From contig JAEYNX010000014.1 of assembly GCA_023412215.1 (NCBI GenBank), forward strand, positions 62,001 through 126,000: DNA of 64,000 bases, in the 5' to 3' direction. The translations under genes were made by a program, and so were the position numbers. How positions within the stretch are numbered: the stretch's first letter is position 1; every line of letters begins with the position of its first letter. The stretch comes from Bacillota bacterium (GTDB lineage: Bacteria > Bacillota > Clostridia > Oscillospirales > Ruminococcaceae). The notes below the pieces were generated by a model, which was not told the DNA's origin, ran no database searches, and worked only from the letters and a program-made list of their open reading frames with translations. Below are positions 53,378 through 62,644 of this stretch, in pieces.

Positions 53378-54301
53378 ATGGTCTACCGTATGGAAAACGG
53401 AAGAATCTCGCCGATGGAGGGGGATGCCCTCACGCCAAACACCGAGGGGCACCGCATCGGCGTGTTCGGGCTTGAGGAGGCGCCGCAGGCGGCCGGGCTG
53501 TTTGGTCTTTCGCCCGATACCGTCGCACACGCGCTTACGATCCGCTCGGCGAGGTTTGAGAGCCACGAGGGGATGGATATCATCTGCGCGGGGCTTTTAA
53601 ACCACCGCTCGCTGGCATTGCCCTTGGAACGCGTCTATATCTTTTTAAAAAAGGACGGCCTGCTGTTTATCAGCGGCATCCCGCAGTTTGTAGAAAAGCT
53701 GCTTGAGCGCGTTATGAACGACGGCGTGCCCGATGTAAGCTTCGGCAAGCTGCTGTTCATGTTCTTTGAGTACCTTACCGAAAGAGACTCGGAGTATTTA
53801 GAGGATATCGAGCAGGGCATTATCAATCTGGAGGATGACGTTATACTCGAAAAGCTCGACAAAAACTATGTAAAAACCATCATCTCGCTGCGCAAGCGCC
53901 TGATGATTCTAAAGCGCTACTACGAGCAGTTGCTGGGGGTGTTCAGCTACCTTGGCGGGAACGAAAACGGGCTGATCGACAAGCGCGCGCTGCGCAATTT
54001 TAAGATTCTGGAGGGCCGGGTAGACCGCCTTTACCACAGCGTATTAAACCTGCGCGACTACGTTACCCAGATACGCGAGGCCTACCAGTCGCAGGTGGAT
54101 ATCAGCTTAAACGTCACCATGAAGGTGTTCACCGTGATCACCGCCATCTTTCTGCCCCTCACCCTCATCGCGGGGTGGTACGGCATGAACCTGCAGATGC
54201 CGGAGTTTAATTTTCCTTACTCCTACCCCATCGTCATCGCGGTAAGCATCCTGGTGGTTGTGGTATGCGTGGTTTACTTTAAAAAACACAAGTGGTTTTA
54301 A
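53378..54301 (+). CDS. CorA-family divalent metal transporter
   Basis: A 307-residue magnesium/cobalt channel-like transporter. The large soluble N-terminal domain includes the long stalk helices (LEDIEQGIINLEDDVI, KRLMILKRYYEQLLGV). Two C-terminal membrane helices follow; the first ends in the selectivity motif YGMN, followed by LQMPEF. A basic KKHKWF tail ends it. ATG at 53378 follows GGAAGTGA; upstream in-frame starts lack a site. It is divergent from secG and ends at the terminator at 54313. Confidence 0.94.
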   Translation: MVYRMENGRISPMEGDALTPNTEGHRIGVFGLEEAPQAAGLFGLSPDTVAHALTIRSARFESHEGMDIICAGLLNHRSLALPLERVYIFLKKDGLLFISGIPQFVEKLLERVMNDGVPDVSFGKLLFMFFEYLTERDSEYLEDIEQGIINLEDDVILEKLDKNYVKTIISLRKRLMILKRYYEQLLGVFSYLGGNENGLIDKRALRNFKILEGRVDRLYHSVLNLRDYVTQIREAYQSQVDISLNVTMKVFTVITAIFLPLTLIAGWYGMNLQMPEFNFPYSYPIVIAVSILVVVVCVVYFKKHKWF

Positions 54302-54312
54302 ATTGCCGTAAT

Positions 54313-54348
54313 AAAACGCCGAAGCCCCGCAAAGCTTCAGCGTTTTTT
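54313..54348 (+). terminator. terminator after the CorA gene
   Basis: AAAACGCCGAAGC-cccgcaaa-GCTTCAGCGTTTTTT. Confidence 0.85.
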
Positions 54349-54391
54349 CATAAACAATATATTTATAAATATCAATATATCGTTCTCCGGT

Positions 54392-54952
54392 TCAGTAAAG
54401 AATCCTTTGCTCCCACCACCCGAAGGCGATGCGGCCTTCCGCGGCGGTGTCGGGGCTGTCGGGCAGCGAGAGGCAGACCAAAAAGGAGCCGCCCGGGGGG
54501 AAGATGAGCTTGCCGTTCTCTGTTTCAGCTATAGTCGTCCCCGGCTCGCCGCGCCGCACGAACGCCTTCGCCTCGCCCACCGGTTCACCGAGGACGTTCG
54601 ACGCGCTCTGCAGCTTTCCCCTCGGCTTGGGAACGGGCCGGAAGGCTGTGTTGGAGGGGGTGACGAGCGTCGACTGGATGGGGGTACCCGGAGGAATGGC
54701 GTTAAACCAAAACCGTGCGCGGAAGGGCGCCTGCGAGATATCGGTCACCGTCCAGACATTCACAAACAGGTTCACCCCCGAGCGCGGCGGGTTATAAAGC
54801 CGCGCCCACGCGCCGGTGCCTTCGCCAAAGCGCAGGTTATCGGCATAGCCGATAAAGTACTCTCCCCGCAAAGACTCATAGAGTTCTATCGGGATCTCTG
54901 CCCTTCTGGGAAGGCTGCATCTGCCGACGGATTCGTTTTTAAAACGCCCCAT
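54392..54952 (-). CDS. DUF6143 family protein
   Basis: A 186-residue soluble protein. The ELYESLRGEYFIGYADNLRF, then GEGTGAWARLYNPPRSGVNLFVNVWTVT pattern is that of DUF6143, a family found mainly in spore-forming Firmicutes. The predicted fold is mostly beta strand. The C-terminus LIFPPGGSFLVCLSLP ... GRIAFGWWEQ is also typical. GAGGGTGAG precedes the ATG at 54952. Function is unknown; a spore-surface role is possible but unproven. Confidence 0.8.
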   Translation of the reverse strand: MGRFKNESVGRCSLPRRAEIPIELYESLRGEYFIGYADNLRFGEGTGAWARLYNPPRSGVNLFVNVWTVTDISQAPFRARFWFNAIPPGTPIQSTLVTPSNTAFRPVPKPRGKLQSASNVLGEPVGEAKAFVRRGEPGTTIAETENGKLIFPPGGSFLVCLSLPDSPDTAAEGRIAFGWWEQRILY

Positions 54953-55132
54953 AAGCTCACCCTCTACCCCGCTCGTTATGCCGATAATTCTACTGCCCCG
55001 CCTTTTTACGCGGAGCAATAAGGCCTTGTGCCGTCGCAACTGGGTCCTAAAATAAAAGCTCCTATCTATTCATATTTAGAAGCCGCCGCGAATATGACAG
55101 CGGTTACGTCAAAACACACTGGGAAAACAGCG

Positions 55133-55176
55133 GCAGCCGCGTTAAGCCTTTTTACGGCAAACGCGGCTGCTTTTTT
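55133..55176 (+). terminator. hairpin terminator
   Basis: GCAGCCGCGTT ... AACGCGGCTGC followed by TTTTTT. It lies in the empty stretch 54953-55214, downstream of the minus-strand nitroreductase and upstream of DUF6143. Its T tract serves the plus strand best. Confidence 0.65.
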
Positions 55177-55214
55177 CTGGCTACATATCAGAGGCTGTAT
55201 CTTCAAGCGCATGG

Positions 55215-55757
55215 CTACCGGCAGTAGTTGACGTGCTCCTCGCTCCCCTTCGGCACGCTGAAGGCGTCGCCGTCGGCGTAGCCCAGCAAGACGCCGCACA
55301 CTGGCGCATACCCCTCGGGGATGCCGATCCGGCCACTGAGCGCGGGGACGGCGCCCAACCCCAGCAGCGGGGCGATGACATAGCACGACCCCAGCCCCAG
55401 CTCCGCCGCCGCAACCGTGACGTTCGCCGCGGCGCAGGAGGCGGTAGCCTCGATGTGTGCGGCACCCTTGGGGGCGGAGATAAGCAGCAGCGCGGGCGCG
55501 CCGTAGAGCGGCTGATAGCCCTCGAGAGAGGCGCGGCTGACTAAGAACTCGTTGCCCGAGGCCTTCATGGCGGCAAGCGCCGCGTCGTTGAGTGTTTTTA
55601 AAACCTCGCGGTTTTCCACAACCGAAAGGTGAAGAGGGCAGGCGCTGGGCGCGTTATGGGCCGCAGTGACCAGCTGCTTAAGCTTTTCCCGCTCCACGGG
55701 GCACTCCTTATAGCTGCGGGCGCTCTTTCTGGCTTTAATCGCCTCTAGTGTATTCAA
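55215..55757 (-). CDS. nitroreductase family protein
   Basis: A 180-residue FMN-dependent nitroreductase-like enzyme. It begins NTLEAIKARKSARSYKE, with the R-S-x-R/S-x-Y FMN-binding start. AAHNAPSACPLHL matches the A-A-x-x-A-PSA/S-x-x-x-Q region, and AELGLGSCYVIAPL is the usual GLGSC/W helix. The start is TTG at 55757 after AAAGGTGA. It lies divergent from an HxlR-type regulator, an arrangement known from thiol-stress-sensing loci such as Bacillus subtilis hypR-hypO. It probably reduces quinones or nitro compounds with NAD(P)H. Confidence 0.9.
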   Translation of the reverse strand: MNTLEAIKARKSARSYKECPVEREKLKQLVTAAHNAPSACPLHLSVVENREVLKTLNDAALAAMKASGNEFLVSRASLEGYQPLYGAPALLLISAPKGAAHIEATASCAAANVTVAAAELGLGSCYVIAPLLGLGAVPALSGRIGIPEGYAPVCGVLLGYADGDAFSVPKGSEEHVNYCR

Positions 55758-55925
55758 AAATAATCACCTTTACTTTCCTTATTGTTTGCACTTTATTCCA
55801 ATATGCCCGATTTATTGCTTTTTAGAAGAAAAATCAGTATTATAATTGTAGTTGTATAGTCAGTTCAAATCAAGTACACAAAAAATTATGAGTAAGTAAT
55901 ACAGAACTAAGTAAAGGAAATGGTT

Positions 55926-56261
55926 ATGAGCGACTGCCCTGTAAAATACGCGTTAAGCATCTTAAACGGTAAATGGAAGTTCCAGATTGTGTGGGAGCTG
56001 TACCAGCAGGAGGTTATACGGTTTAACGAGCTGCAAAGGCGGCTTTTTGGCATCTCCAGCTTTATGCTCGCAAAAAGCCTCGAGGAGCTCGAGCAGCACA
56101 AAATCGTCTCCCGCAAGCAGTATAACGAAATCCCGCCGCGGGTGGAATACTCGCTCACCGAGTTGGGCAAGGCCCTAAAGCCCGCATTGGAGCAGCTTGG
56201 CAGCTGGGGAACGCGGGCGTATCACGAAACGCATCCAGAAAAGAAAGACCAAAGGGGTTGA
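55926..56261 (+). CDS. HxlR-family (DUF24) transcriptional regulator
   Basis: A 111-residue winged-helix regulator. The N-terminal Cys4 (MSDCPVKYAL) sits where the redox-active Cys of YodB, CatR and HypR is found. LNGKWKFQIVWELYQ and RFNELQRRLFGISSFMLAKSLEELEQHKIVSR form the HTH and wing, and PPRVEYSLTELGKAL the closing motif. AAAGGAAATGG precedes the ATG at 55926. The divergent nitroreductase gene 168 bases away is the likely target. A serine hydrolase gene follows 8 bases after its stop. Confidence 0.93.
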   Translation: MSDCPVKYALSILNGKWKFQIVWELYQQEVIRFNELQRRLFGISSFMLAKSLEELEQHKIVSRKQYNEIPPRVEYSLTELGKALKPALEQLGSWGTRAYHETHPEKKDQRG

Positions 56262-56269
56262 AACTACAT

Positions 56270-57412
56270 ATGAAAAGAATCCTTTGCATGGTTATCGCCT
56301 GCTGTGTCCTGCCACTGAGCGGGTGCGCAAACGGGGCTGCTGTGCTTTCCGGCAGCGAGGCGGTTACCGCAGAATCTTCAAGCGCCGCCGGGGCGGCGTC
56401 CTCCGGCGAGGTAAGTGAAGGGTCCATCTGGCCCACCAAGGGCTGGAGCACCTTCGCCCCCGAGGAGCAGGGCATCGACCCCGCGCTGCTCGCAAAGGCC
56501 GACGCCAGAATAGGCGAGAACTACCCCAATATCTACAGCCTGCTGGTGGTGCGGCGCGGTAAGCTCGTCTACGAGAAATACTATCGGGGCATGAACGAGA
56601 GCAGCGCAAACCCCGTTTACTCGGTCACCAAAAGCGTGCTGTCGGCCCTAACCGGCATCGCCATCCGCGAAAAGCTGGTTGAGAATATTGACCAGAAGGT
56701 CTCGGCCTTTATGCCCGAGATCTTTAACGACCTTGACAACCCGCAGAAAAACGACATCACCCTTCAAAACGTACTCACCATGAGCGGCGGGTTGGAAACC
56801 ATCGACGATGATTACGGCGCCTATTTCTCCAGCCGAAACTGGCTCAGCTACACCCTTCAAAAGCCCCTCACCGACAAACCCGGCGAGAAGTTTGTTTACA
56901 ACACCGGCCTTACCCACTTTCTGTCGGGGATCATCACCAAGACCTCGGCGATGAGCACCAAAGATTTTGCCGAAAAGTTTCTGTTCTCGCAGATCGGCAT
57001 TAGCGTGGAGCAGTGGGACCGCGATATGAGCGGGTACTACTGCGGCGGAAGCGGCCTGTATCTAACCCCGCGCGACATGGCGAAGCTCGGGTACCTGTAC
57101 CTGAACAAGGGCCGGTGGGAGGGTAAGCAGATCGTCCCCGAGGAATGGGTGGCGGCGTCCACCCAGAAGCAGATCACAGTGCACGAGGGCCTAGACTACG
57201 GATACCTGTTCTGGATACAGCCCATGCAGGATACGGTACACAACAAAACCTATGCCACCTTCCGGGCGGACGGCGCGGGCGGGCAGAAGGTTGTGGTGAT
57301 TCCAGAACTGGACACAGTGGTGGTGATCACCGCCGACCTGTTCAGTGCCTCTGTTGATAAGGCGGATACGCAGGAGCTTATCCCCGCCTACATCCTGCCC
57401 GCCATCGCGTAA
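56270..57412 (+). CDS. serine hydrolase of the beta-lactamase / class C penicillin-binding family, lipoprotein
   Basis: A 380-residue exported lipoprotein. The lipobox LPLSGC places the lipidated Cys at residue 19, followed by a Ser/Ala-rich linker and then the class C beta-lactamase-like fold. The catalytic SxxK is SVTK (residue about 122), the Tyr of the second motif is in VYNTGLTHF, and the third motif region is GAGGQKVVV. Such proteins are often esterases or DD-peptidases, not beta-lactamases. ATG at 56270 follows AAAGGGG. It sits eight bases after the HxlR gene and may be coregulated with the redox-sensing pair. Confidence 0.87.
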   Translation: MKRILCMVIACCVLPLSGCANGAAVLSGSEAVTAESSSAAGAASSGEVSEGSIWPTKGWSTFAPEEQGIDPALLAKADARIGENYPNIYSLLVVRRGKLVYEKYYRGMNESSANPVYSVTKSVLSALTGIAIREKLVENIDQKVSAFMPEIFNDLDNPQKNDITLQNVLTMSGGLETIDDDYGAYFSSRNWLSYTLQKPLTDKPGEKFVYNTGLTHFLSGIITKTSAMSTKDFAEKFLFSQIGISVEQWDRDMSGYYCGGSGLYLTPRDMAKLGYLYLNKGRWEGKQIVPEEWVAASTQKQITVHEGLDYGYLFWIQPMQDTVHNKTYATFRADGAGGQKVVVIPELDTVVVITADLFSASVDKADTQELIPAYILPAIA

Positions 57413-57517
57413 GCGGGTACCAGCGCCCGTTGCTGCGCATATACTGGAAAATGGGTACTGTTTGCGGCGTGCTTTCTCGCATGGCAGGCCCAGTAGAGTA
57501 TCAAAGGAGCGCGGAAG

Positions 57518-58789
57518 ATGACCAGTGAAACGCCAAAGGCCGAAGGCGCGACCGGCACAGCCGATGAAAGGCCCTCCCCCCTTGTCACCATCGTGGTGCT
57601 TGCGTACAATCATCTCGACTATACGCGTCAGTGCATCGAGAGCATCTTACGCTATACGTCTCACATAGACTATGAACTGATCACCATCAATAACGGCTCG
57701 AGCGACGGCACCGAGGCGTATTTCAACAGCCTGTCGAACACCATTAAGATCAGCTTCCCCCAAAACATCGGGGTGTGCAAGGCCATCAACCACGGCTTTC
57801 GCATCGCGAAGGGCAAGTATACCCTGAATATCAGCAACGACATCGTGGTAACCACCCGCTGGCTGGATAACCTGCTGATCTGCATGGAGAGCGACCCCAA
57901 GATCGGCATGGCTGTACCGGTGTGCGACGCCTCCTGCAACTACCAGCAGATCTACCTGCCCTACCAGACCATGGAGGAGATGCAGCGCGAGGCCGAGCGC
58001 TATAACGTGAGCAACCCCGGGCTGTGGGAGGAGCGCTTAAAGCTCTCTACCTACGCCGGGATCTACCGCACTGAGCTGCAAAAGGCGCTGGGCGGGTTTG
58101 ACGAGGACTTTAACCCCGGCAGCTACGACGATGACGCCATCTGCTTTAGCATGCGAAGGATGGGCTATAAGGTCATCTTCGCCAAGGACACCTTTGTGCA
58201 CCATTTCGGCTCGCACACCTTCACCGCCGAGTATGCCAAGGACGCTGGCTTGGCTATGCGCAATAAGATGCTGTTCATCCGCAAGTTCGGCGCCGACCCT
58301 TATACCGCCGGGCTGATCGACTTCGACGTATTAAACCTTGTAGGCTACAGCGGCATCGACGATGTAAATATTCTAGGCATCGGCGGGTCTTACGGCACGA
58401 CGGTGTTACAGCTTAAAAACACCTGCAAAAGCAAGGGCAGCAGGAATGTCGCGCTCTATTACCTCTCGGGGCGGGCGGACAGGATGCCCGAATTAAAAAC
58501 CATCTGCGCCGACTGCGCGCTGGGCCCGCCGGAAAAGGCCGCGCTTTTGTTCGGCGGCAGGGCGTATGATTATATTGTGGTGGAAAGCGATTCGACGCTG
58601 CTCGCCGGCAAAGAAAGCCTTTACCCCGCCCTTTACAGCCTTTTAAAGCCGAACGGGCAGCTGGTGTTAACCGCCGCCAACCCGGCGATTCTGTATGAGA
58701 CCATGGGTATCCTTTACGGGTTGGGCGCCGCGTTTATAAACCAATATAAAGACTATTATTACCTGTGCTTTGTCAAGCCGCAAGAATGA
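57518..58789 (+). CDS. GT2 glycosyltransferase with C-terminal Rossmann-like domain
   Basis: A 423-residue soluble protein. The N-terminal GT-A fold (about residues 20-250) shows SPLVTIVVLAYNHLDYTRQC, INNGSSDGT, the SND triad (ISNDIVV) at the DXD position, and GGFDEDFNPGSYDDDAICFS, the acceptor/catalytic region. The C-terminal part (about 275-423) has the nucleotide-binding-like VNILGIGGSYGTT and LLKPNGQLVLTAANP, as in SAM-dependent methyltransferases, but other motifs are weak. AAAGGAGCG precedes the ATG. It stands alone; glycan target unknown. Confidence 0.85.
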   Translation: MTSETPKAEGATGTADERPSPLVTIVVLAYNHLDYTRQCIESILRYTSHIDYELITINNGSSDGTEAYFNSLSNTIKISFPQNIGVCKAINHGFRIAKGKYTLNISNDIVVTTRWLDNLLICMESDPKIGMAVPVCDASCNYQQIYLPYQTMEEMQREAERYNVSNPGLWEERLKLSTYAGIYRTELQKALGGFDEDFNPGSYDDDAICFSMRRMGYKVIFAKDTFVHHFGSHTFTAEYAKDAGLAMRNKMLFIRKFGADPYTAGLIDFDVLNLVGYSGIDDVNILGIGGSYGTTVLQLKNTCKSKGSRNVALYYLSGRADRMPELKTICADCALGPPEKAALLFGGRAYDYIVVESDSTLLAGKESLYPALYSLLKPNGQLVLTAANPAILYETMGILYGLGAAFINQYKDYYYLCFVKPQE

Positions 58790-58837
58790 TTATTACTTCT
58801 ATACCTGTTATATCTCCGATGTTTACCTACGTGCAAA

Positions 58838-58861
58838 GCCCCCGGCAGTACTGCCGGGGGC
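58838..58861. terminator. perfect palindrome between convergent genes
   Basis: GCCCCCGGCAGT and its exact complement with no loop; only short T tracts. It separates the GT2 gene from ackA. Confidence 0.7.
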
Positions 58862-58887
58862 TGATGGCTTATATAGGGCAAACGGGT

Positions 58888-60096
58888 TTATTTCTTTAAA
58901 CGGTTTACGATCTCTACGGTGTCGCGCGCGATGGTCAACTCCTCGTTGGTGGGGACGATCCAGGTGCGAACCCGTGCGCCCTCGGCGCTGATGTCGTGCT
59001 CCTTGCCGTTAAACTCGATGTTCTTCTCCTCGTCGATCTTAATGCCCAAGAACTCCATGTTCTCGCACACCTCACGGCGAAGGTCGAGCGAGTTTTCGCC
59101 GATGCCGCCGGTGAAGATTACGGCGTCCAGCCCGCCCATGGCGGCGGCGTAGGAACCGATGAACTTCTTGATCTGGTAGCGCAGCATGGTACCGGCCAGC
59201 TTGGCGCGGCGGTTGCCCTCGTTCGCGGCCTTGCGCAGGTCACGGTCGTCGCTGGTAATGCCGGAGATGCCGAGGTAGCCGCACTTCTTGTTTAAGAACT
59301 CGCTGAGCTCCTTGCCCGCAATGCCCTCTTTCTCGGAGATAAAGGCCACCACCGACGGGTCGATGCCGCCCGAGCGGGTGCCCATCAGCACGCCGTCAAG
59401 GGGAGTGTAGCCCATGCTGGTGTCTACCGAGCGGCCGCCGTCCACCGCGGTGACGGACGAGCCGTTGCCGATGTGGCAGGTAACGATCTTTAATTCTTCG
59501 GGCTTTTTATTGAGCAGCTTCGCCAGACGCCCACTTACATAGCGGTGGGATGTGCCGTGGAAGCCGTAGCGGCGGATGTGATATTTCTCGTAGTACTCAT
59601 AGGGGATGGCGAACATAAACGCCTTTTCGGGCATATGAGAATGGAACGCGGTATCGAATACCACCACCTGCGGAATCTCCTTGCTCAGCACCTTCTGGCA
59701 GGCGCGGATAGCGAGCACATGCGCGTAGTTGTGCAGGGGGGCGAGCGGGGCAATCTCTTCGATCGTGTCTACAACCTCATCGGTTACCAGCACCGATTCC
59801 GTAAAGCGGTCGGCACCCTGTACGATGCGGTGGCCCACCGCAGAAACCTCGTTCATGTCGTCAATAACCTTGCCCTCACCGGAGGTGAGCACCTCTTTGA
59901 GCTTCATGAACGCCTCGGCGTGGGTGGGGAAATCGGCCGCCATCTCAATCACGCGGCCGTCGAATGTCTTGTGGGTAATATACCCGCCTATGCCAATCTT
60001 CTCGCAGTTGCCCTTGGCAATAACCTGCTCCGTCTGCATATCAATCAGCTGATACTTGAGCGACGAGCTTCCCGCATTAATAACCAGTACCTTCAT
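58888..60096 (-). CDS. ackA: acetate kinase
   Basis: A 402-residue enzyme that makes ATP and acetate from acetyl phosphate, the last step of acetogenic fermentation. It begins MKVLVINAGSSSLKYQLI, with the N and S residues of the nucleotide site. VFDTAFHSHMPEKAF, YGFHGTSHRYVS, TCHIGNGSSVTAV and GTRSGGIDPSVV include the catalytic Asp, His and Arg. FTGGIGENS closes the site. ATG at 60096 follows GGGAGGAAC. pta is not adjacent; tmcAL is divergent, a pairing often seen in Firmicutes. Confidence 0.98.
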   Translation of the reverse strand: MKVLVINAGSSSLKYQLIDMQTEQVIAKGNCEKIGIGGYITHKTFDGRVIEMAADFPTHAEAFMKLKEVLTSGEGKVIDDMNEVSAVGHRIVQGADRFTESVLVTDEVVDTIEEIAPLAPLHNYAHVLAIRACQKVLSKEIPQVVVFDTAFHSHMPEKAFMFAIPYEYYEKYHIRRYGFHGTSHRYVSGRLAKLLNKKPEELKIVTCHIGNGSSVTAVDGGRSVDTSMGYTPLDGVLMGTRSGGIDPSVVAFISEKEGIAGKELSEFLNKKCGYLGISGITSDDRDLRKAANEGNRRAKLAGTMLRYQIKKFIGSYAAAMGGLDAVIFTGGIGENSLDLRREVCENMEFLGIKIDEEKNIEFNGKEHDISAEGARVRTWIVPTNEELTIARDTVEIVNRLKK

Positions 60097-60209
60097 CGAA
60101 CTTGTTCCTCCCATATCTATGTTCTCACAGCTCACTGTAAGCAAACTGCAAAATCTGGCCAAACTGTAAATAATTATAAGGGTGTGAAAACGAAAAAAAG
60201 CCCGTAGGC

Positions 60210-60238
60210 TTGACATGAAACCGCCAAACTATATATTA
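60210..60238 (+). promoter_or_regulatory. possible SigA-type promoter for tmcAL
   Basis: TTGACA (60210-60215), then TATATT with a 16-base spacer, about 125 bases before the gene. Confidence 0.5.
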
Positions 60239-60362
60239 TTACATCATACATGAAATTTCAAGTAATAATTCAGTATTTGCATATTTTTCACGATATTTTC
60301 GTTTAAATGAGGTTATTGGCAGCAGTATCGCTCAAAAGCCTCAAGAAAGGGCATGGATTTTA

Positions 60363-61559
60363 ATGACGATTGCGGGCATCATTGCCGAATACAACCCCTT
60401 TCACAACGGGCACGCGTACCAGATCAACAGCACCCGCGCGCGCGGCGCCACCCACGTGGTGGCCTGCATGAGCGGCAACTTCACCCAACGGGGGGAATGC
60501 GCCATCCTGCCAAAGCACACGCGGGCGAAGGCCGCACTGCTGGGAGGAGCCGATCTTGTGGTGGAGCTGCCGCTGCCCTACGCGGTTTCGTCGGCGGAGC
60601 GGTTTGCCTTTGGCGGGGTAAGTATCTTAAACGCGCTCGGCTGCGTGGAGCTGCTCTCGTTCGGCAGCGAGTGCGGCGACGCGATGCAGCTTGAAAACGC
60701 CGCGCGGGCACTCGATCACCCCGACTTTTCGCCCGTTTTAAAGAAGCATTTGAAGGAGGGCACCGTCTTCCCCAGGGCGCGACAGCTGGCACTGCACGAG
60801 GCGCTGGGCGACGAAACGGCGGAGGTACTTTCGCACCCCAACAACACCCTCGGGGTGGAGTACATCAAGGCGCTGCACCGCTTAAACAGCGGCATTGCAC
60901 CCATGACCATCCCCCGAAAGGGGGCCGCGCACGAAAGCGACAGCGCAAGCGGGGCGTTTGCCTCCGCGTCGCTTTTGCGCAGGCGGATGCTTGAGGACGA
61001 TAAGAGCTGGACGGGCTACGTGCCGCAGGATGCCGCCGACCTGTACCGCGCCGAGGTAAGCGACGGCCATGCGCCCTGCACGCTTATGCGTCTTGAGCGC
61101 GCCGTTTTAGCGCGGCTGCGCGCCCTTCCCCGCGAGGCGTTCACCCGTTTCCCCGATGTCACCGAGGGGCTGGAGGGGCGCATTTATAAGGCGGTGCGCG
61201 CCGCCACCGGCCTCGACGAGCTTTACAGCCTGATTAAATCCAAGCGCTACACCCTTTCGCGTGTGCGCCGGATGGTACTCTGCGCCTTTTTGGGGGTGGA
61301 GACGGCGCGGCTGCTGCAGCCGCCGCCCTATATCCGCGTGCTGGGCTTTAACGCGCGCGGCGCCGAGATCCTGGCGAGGGCGAAGGATACCGCCTCTCTG
61401 CCCGTGGGCACAAGCCTTGCCGACATGGTGCGGCTCGGCGGCGACGGCAAGCGGTTTGCCGAGCTGGAAGCGGCGGCGACCGACCTTTTTGTGCTGTGTG
61501 CACCTGATGCGCAGGCGTGCGGTCTTGACTTCACAATGAAACCTGTCATAATAAATTAA
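60363..61559 (+). CDS. tmcAL: tRNA(Met) cytidine acetate ligase
   Basis: A 398-residue nucleotidyltransferase-fold enzyme (YlbM family) that uses acetate and ATP to make N4-acetylcytidine at the wobble position of elongator tRNA-Met. GIIAEYNPFHNGH is the HxGH-type nucleotide-binding start. MSGNFTQRGECAIL, ELPLPYAVSSAERFAFGGV and ASASLLRRRM (the ISSTxIR-like site) are present. AAAGGGC precedes the ATG. Its divergent neighbour ackA makes acetate, the tmcAL substrate; this link is suggestive but may only be conserved gene order. Confidence 0.95.
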   Translation: MTIAGIIAEYNPFHNGHAYQINSTRARGATHVVACMSGNFTQRGECAILPKHTRAKAALLGGADLVVELPLPYAVSSAERFAFGGVSILNALGCVELLSFGSECGDAMQLENAARALDHPDFSPVLKKHLKEGTVFPRARQLALHEALGDETAEVLSHPNNTLGVEYIKALHRLNSGIAPMTIPRKGAAHESDSASGAFASASLLRRRMLEDDKSWTGYVPQDAADLYRAEVSDGHAPCTLMRLERAVLARLRALPREAFTRFPDVTEGLEGRIYKAVRAATGLDELYSLIKSKRYTLSRVRRMVLCAFLGVETARLLQPPPYIRVLGFNARGAEILARAKDTASLPVGTSLADMVRLGGDGKRFAELEAAATDLFVLCAPDAQACGLDFTMKPVIIN

Positions 61560-61635
61560 GATAATAATGTTATAGCGCTTTGCCCTGATGGTATGATCAT
61601 TATAAAGCCGTAAACGACGGCGGAATGGAGTATCT

Positions 61636-62571
61636 ATGTCTGTTGAAATTACAAAGGTTTCCCACGATGAATACGGCAATTGCTTAAGGCTGTTTAACGG
61701 CGCGGCCGAACTGCTGGTCAGCTTGGATTACGGCCCGCGCATCCGCCACCTCTCGCTGGCGGGCGGCGAAAACCTGCTCTACAGCACCGCAAAGGATGCC
61801 GTGATGCTGGAAGGCGAGCCGTTTGATAAAGCCTACTACAAGGGCGCCCAGTTTAAGCTTCGCGGCGGCCACCGCCTGTGGAGAAGCCCCGAAACCGTGC
61901 CCGACACCTACTACCCGGATAACGACCCGGCAGCCTACGAGTTAGACGGCAAAACCGTTAAGCTCACCTGTGCCCCCCAGTTGCACAACAGCGTTCAGGT
62001 TCGCCTTGAGATCACCATGGATGAAACTCAGGCGAAGATAGACATCGTACACCACATCACCAATCTGTCGGACAGCGGCATGACCTTCGCCCCGTGGGCG
62101 CTCACCATGATGGGCAAGGGGGGCTTAGAGATCGTGCCCATGAACACGCGGGACACCGGGCTGCTCGCCAACCGCGCGATCTCGGTGTGGGCGTATTCCA
62201 ACCTCGCCTGCGAGCGCGTCGCGTTTCACGACCGCTACTTTACCCTGCGTCAAAGCCCCGCGCACACCCGCGCGTTTAAGATCGGGTTTGACAACGAGGC
62301 GGGCTGGGCCGCCTATATCAACCACCGCACGCTGTTTGTAAAGCGTTATAACCACGTGCTCGGCGGCAGCTACCCCGATAACGGCTGCTCCTACGAGACC
62401 TACACCAACAGCGAGTTTTTAGAGATGGAGACCCTCGGCGAGCTGAAAGAGGCCGCGCCGGGCGAGACCCTCACCCACACCGAATACTGGTCGCTCAAGG
62501 CGGTGGCCGAGATGCCGAACCAGAAGGACGCCGATGCCATCGAGGCGTTTGTAAAAGAGTACATCGACTAA
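61636..62571 (+). CDS. galactose-mutarotase-like domain protein
   Basis: A 311-residue protein with the beta-sandwich pattern of aldose 1-epimerase-like (DUF4380-type) proteins: ELLVSLDYGPRIRHLSLAGG (start), KLRGGHRLWRSPE, IDIVHHITNLSDSGMTFAPWAL and the final SYETYTNSEFLEMETLGEL, which is close to the endings of these families. Catalytic His residues of true mutarotases are not certain. GGAATGGAG precedes the ATG. It may process or bind sugars together with the GH94-like protein encoded convergently next door. Confidence 0.82.
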   Translation: MSVEITKVSHDEYGNCLRLFNGAAELLVSLDYGPRIRHLSLAGGENLLYSTAKDAVMLEGEPFDKAYYKGAQFKLRGGHRLWRSPETVPDTYYPDNDPAAYELDGKTVKLTCAPQLHNSVQVRLEITMDETQAKIDIVHHITNLSDSGMTFAPWALTMMGKGGLEIVPMNTRDTGLLANRAISVWAYSNLACERVAFHDRYFTLRQSPAHTRAFKIGFDNEAGWAAYINHRTLFVKRYNHVLGGSYPDNGCSYETYTNSEFLEMETLGELKEAAPGETLTHTEYWSLKAVAEMPNQKDADAIEAFVKEYID

Positions 62572-62591
62572 ACGTTCACACCGATAAACAG

Positions 62592-62637
62592 AGAGCGGGA
62601 ATGCCTTTGGGGCTTTCCCGCTCTTTGCGTTTTTTGT
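62592..62637. terminator. terminator between convergent genes
   Basis: AGAGCGGGAA ... TTCCCGCTCT then TTTGCGTTTTTT. Confidence 0.85.
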
Positions 62638-62644
62638 GTATCGA

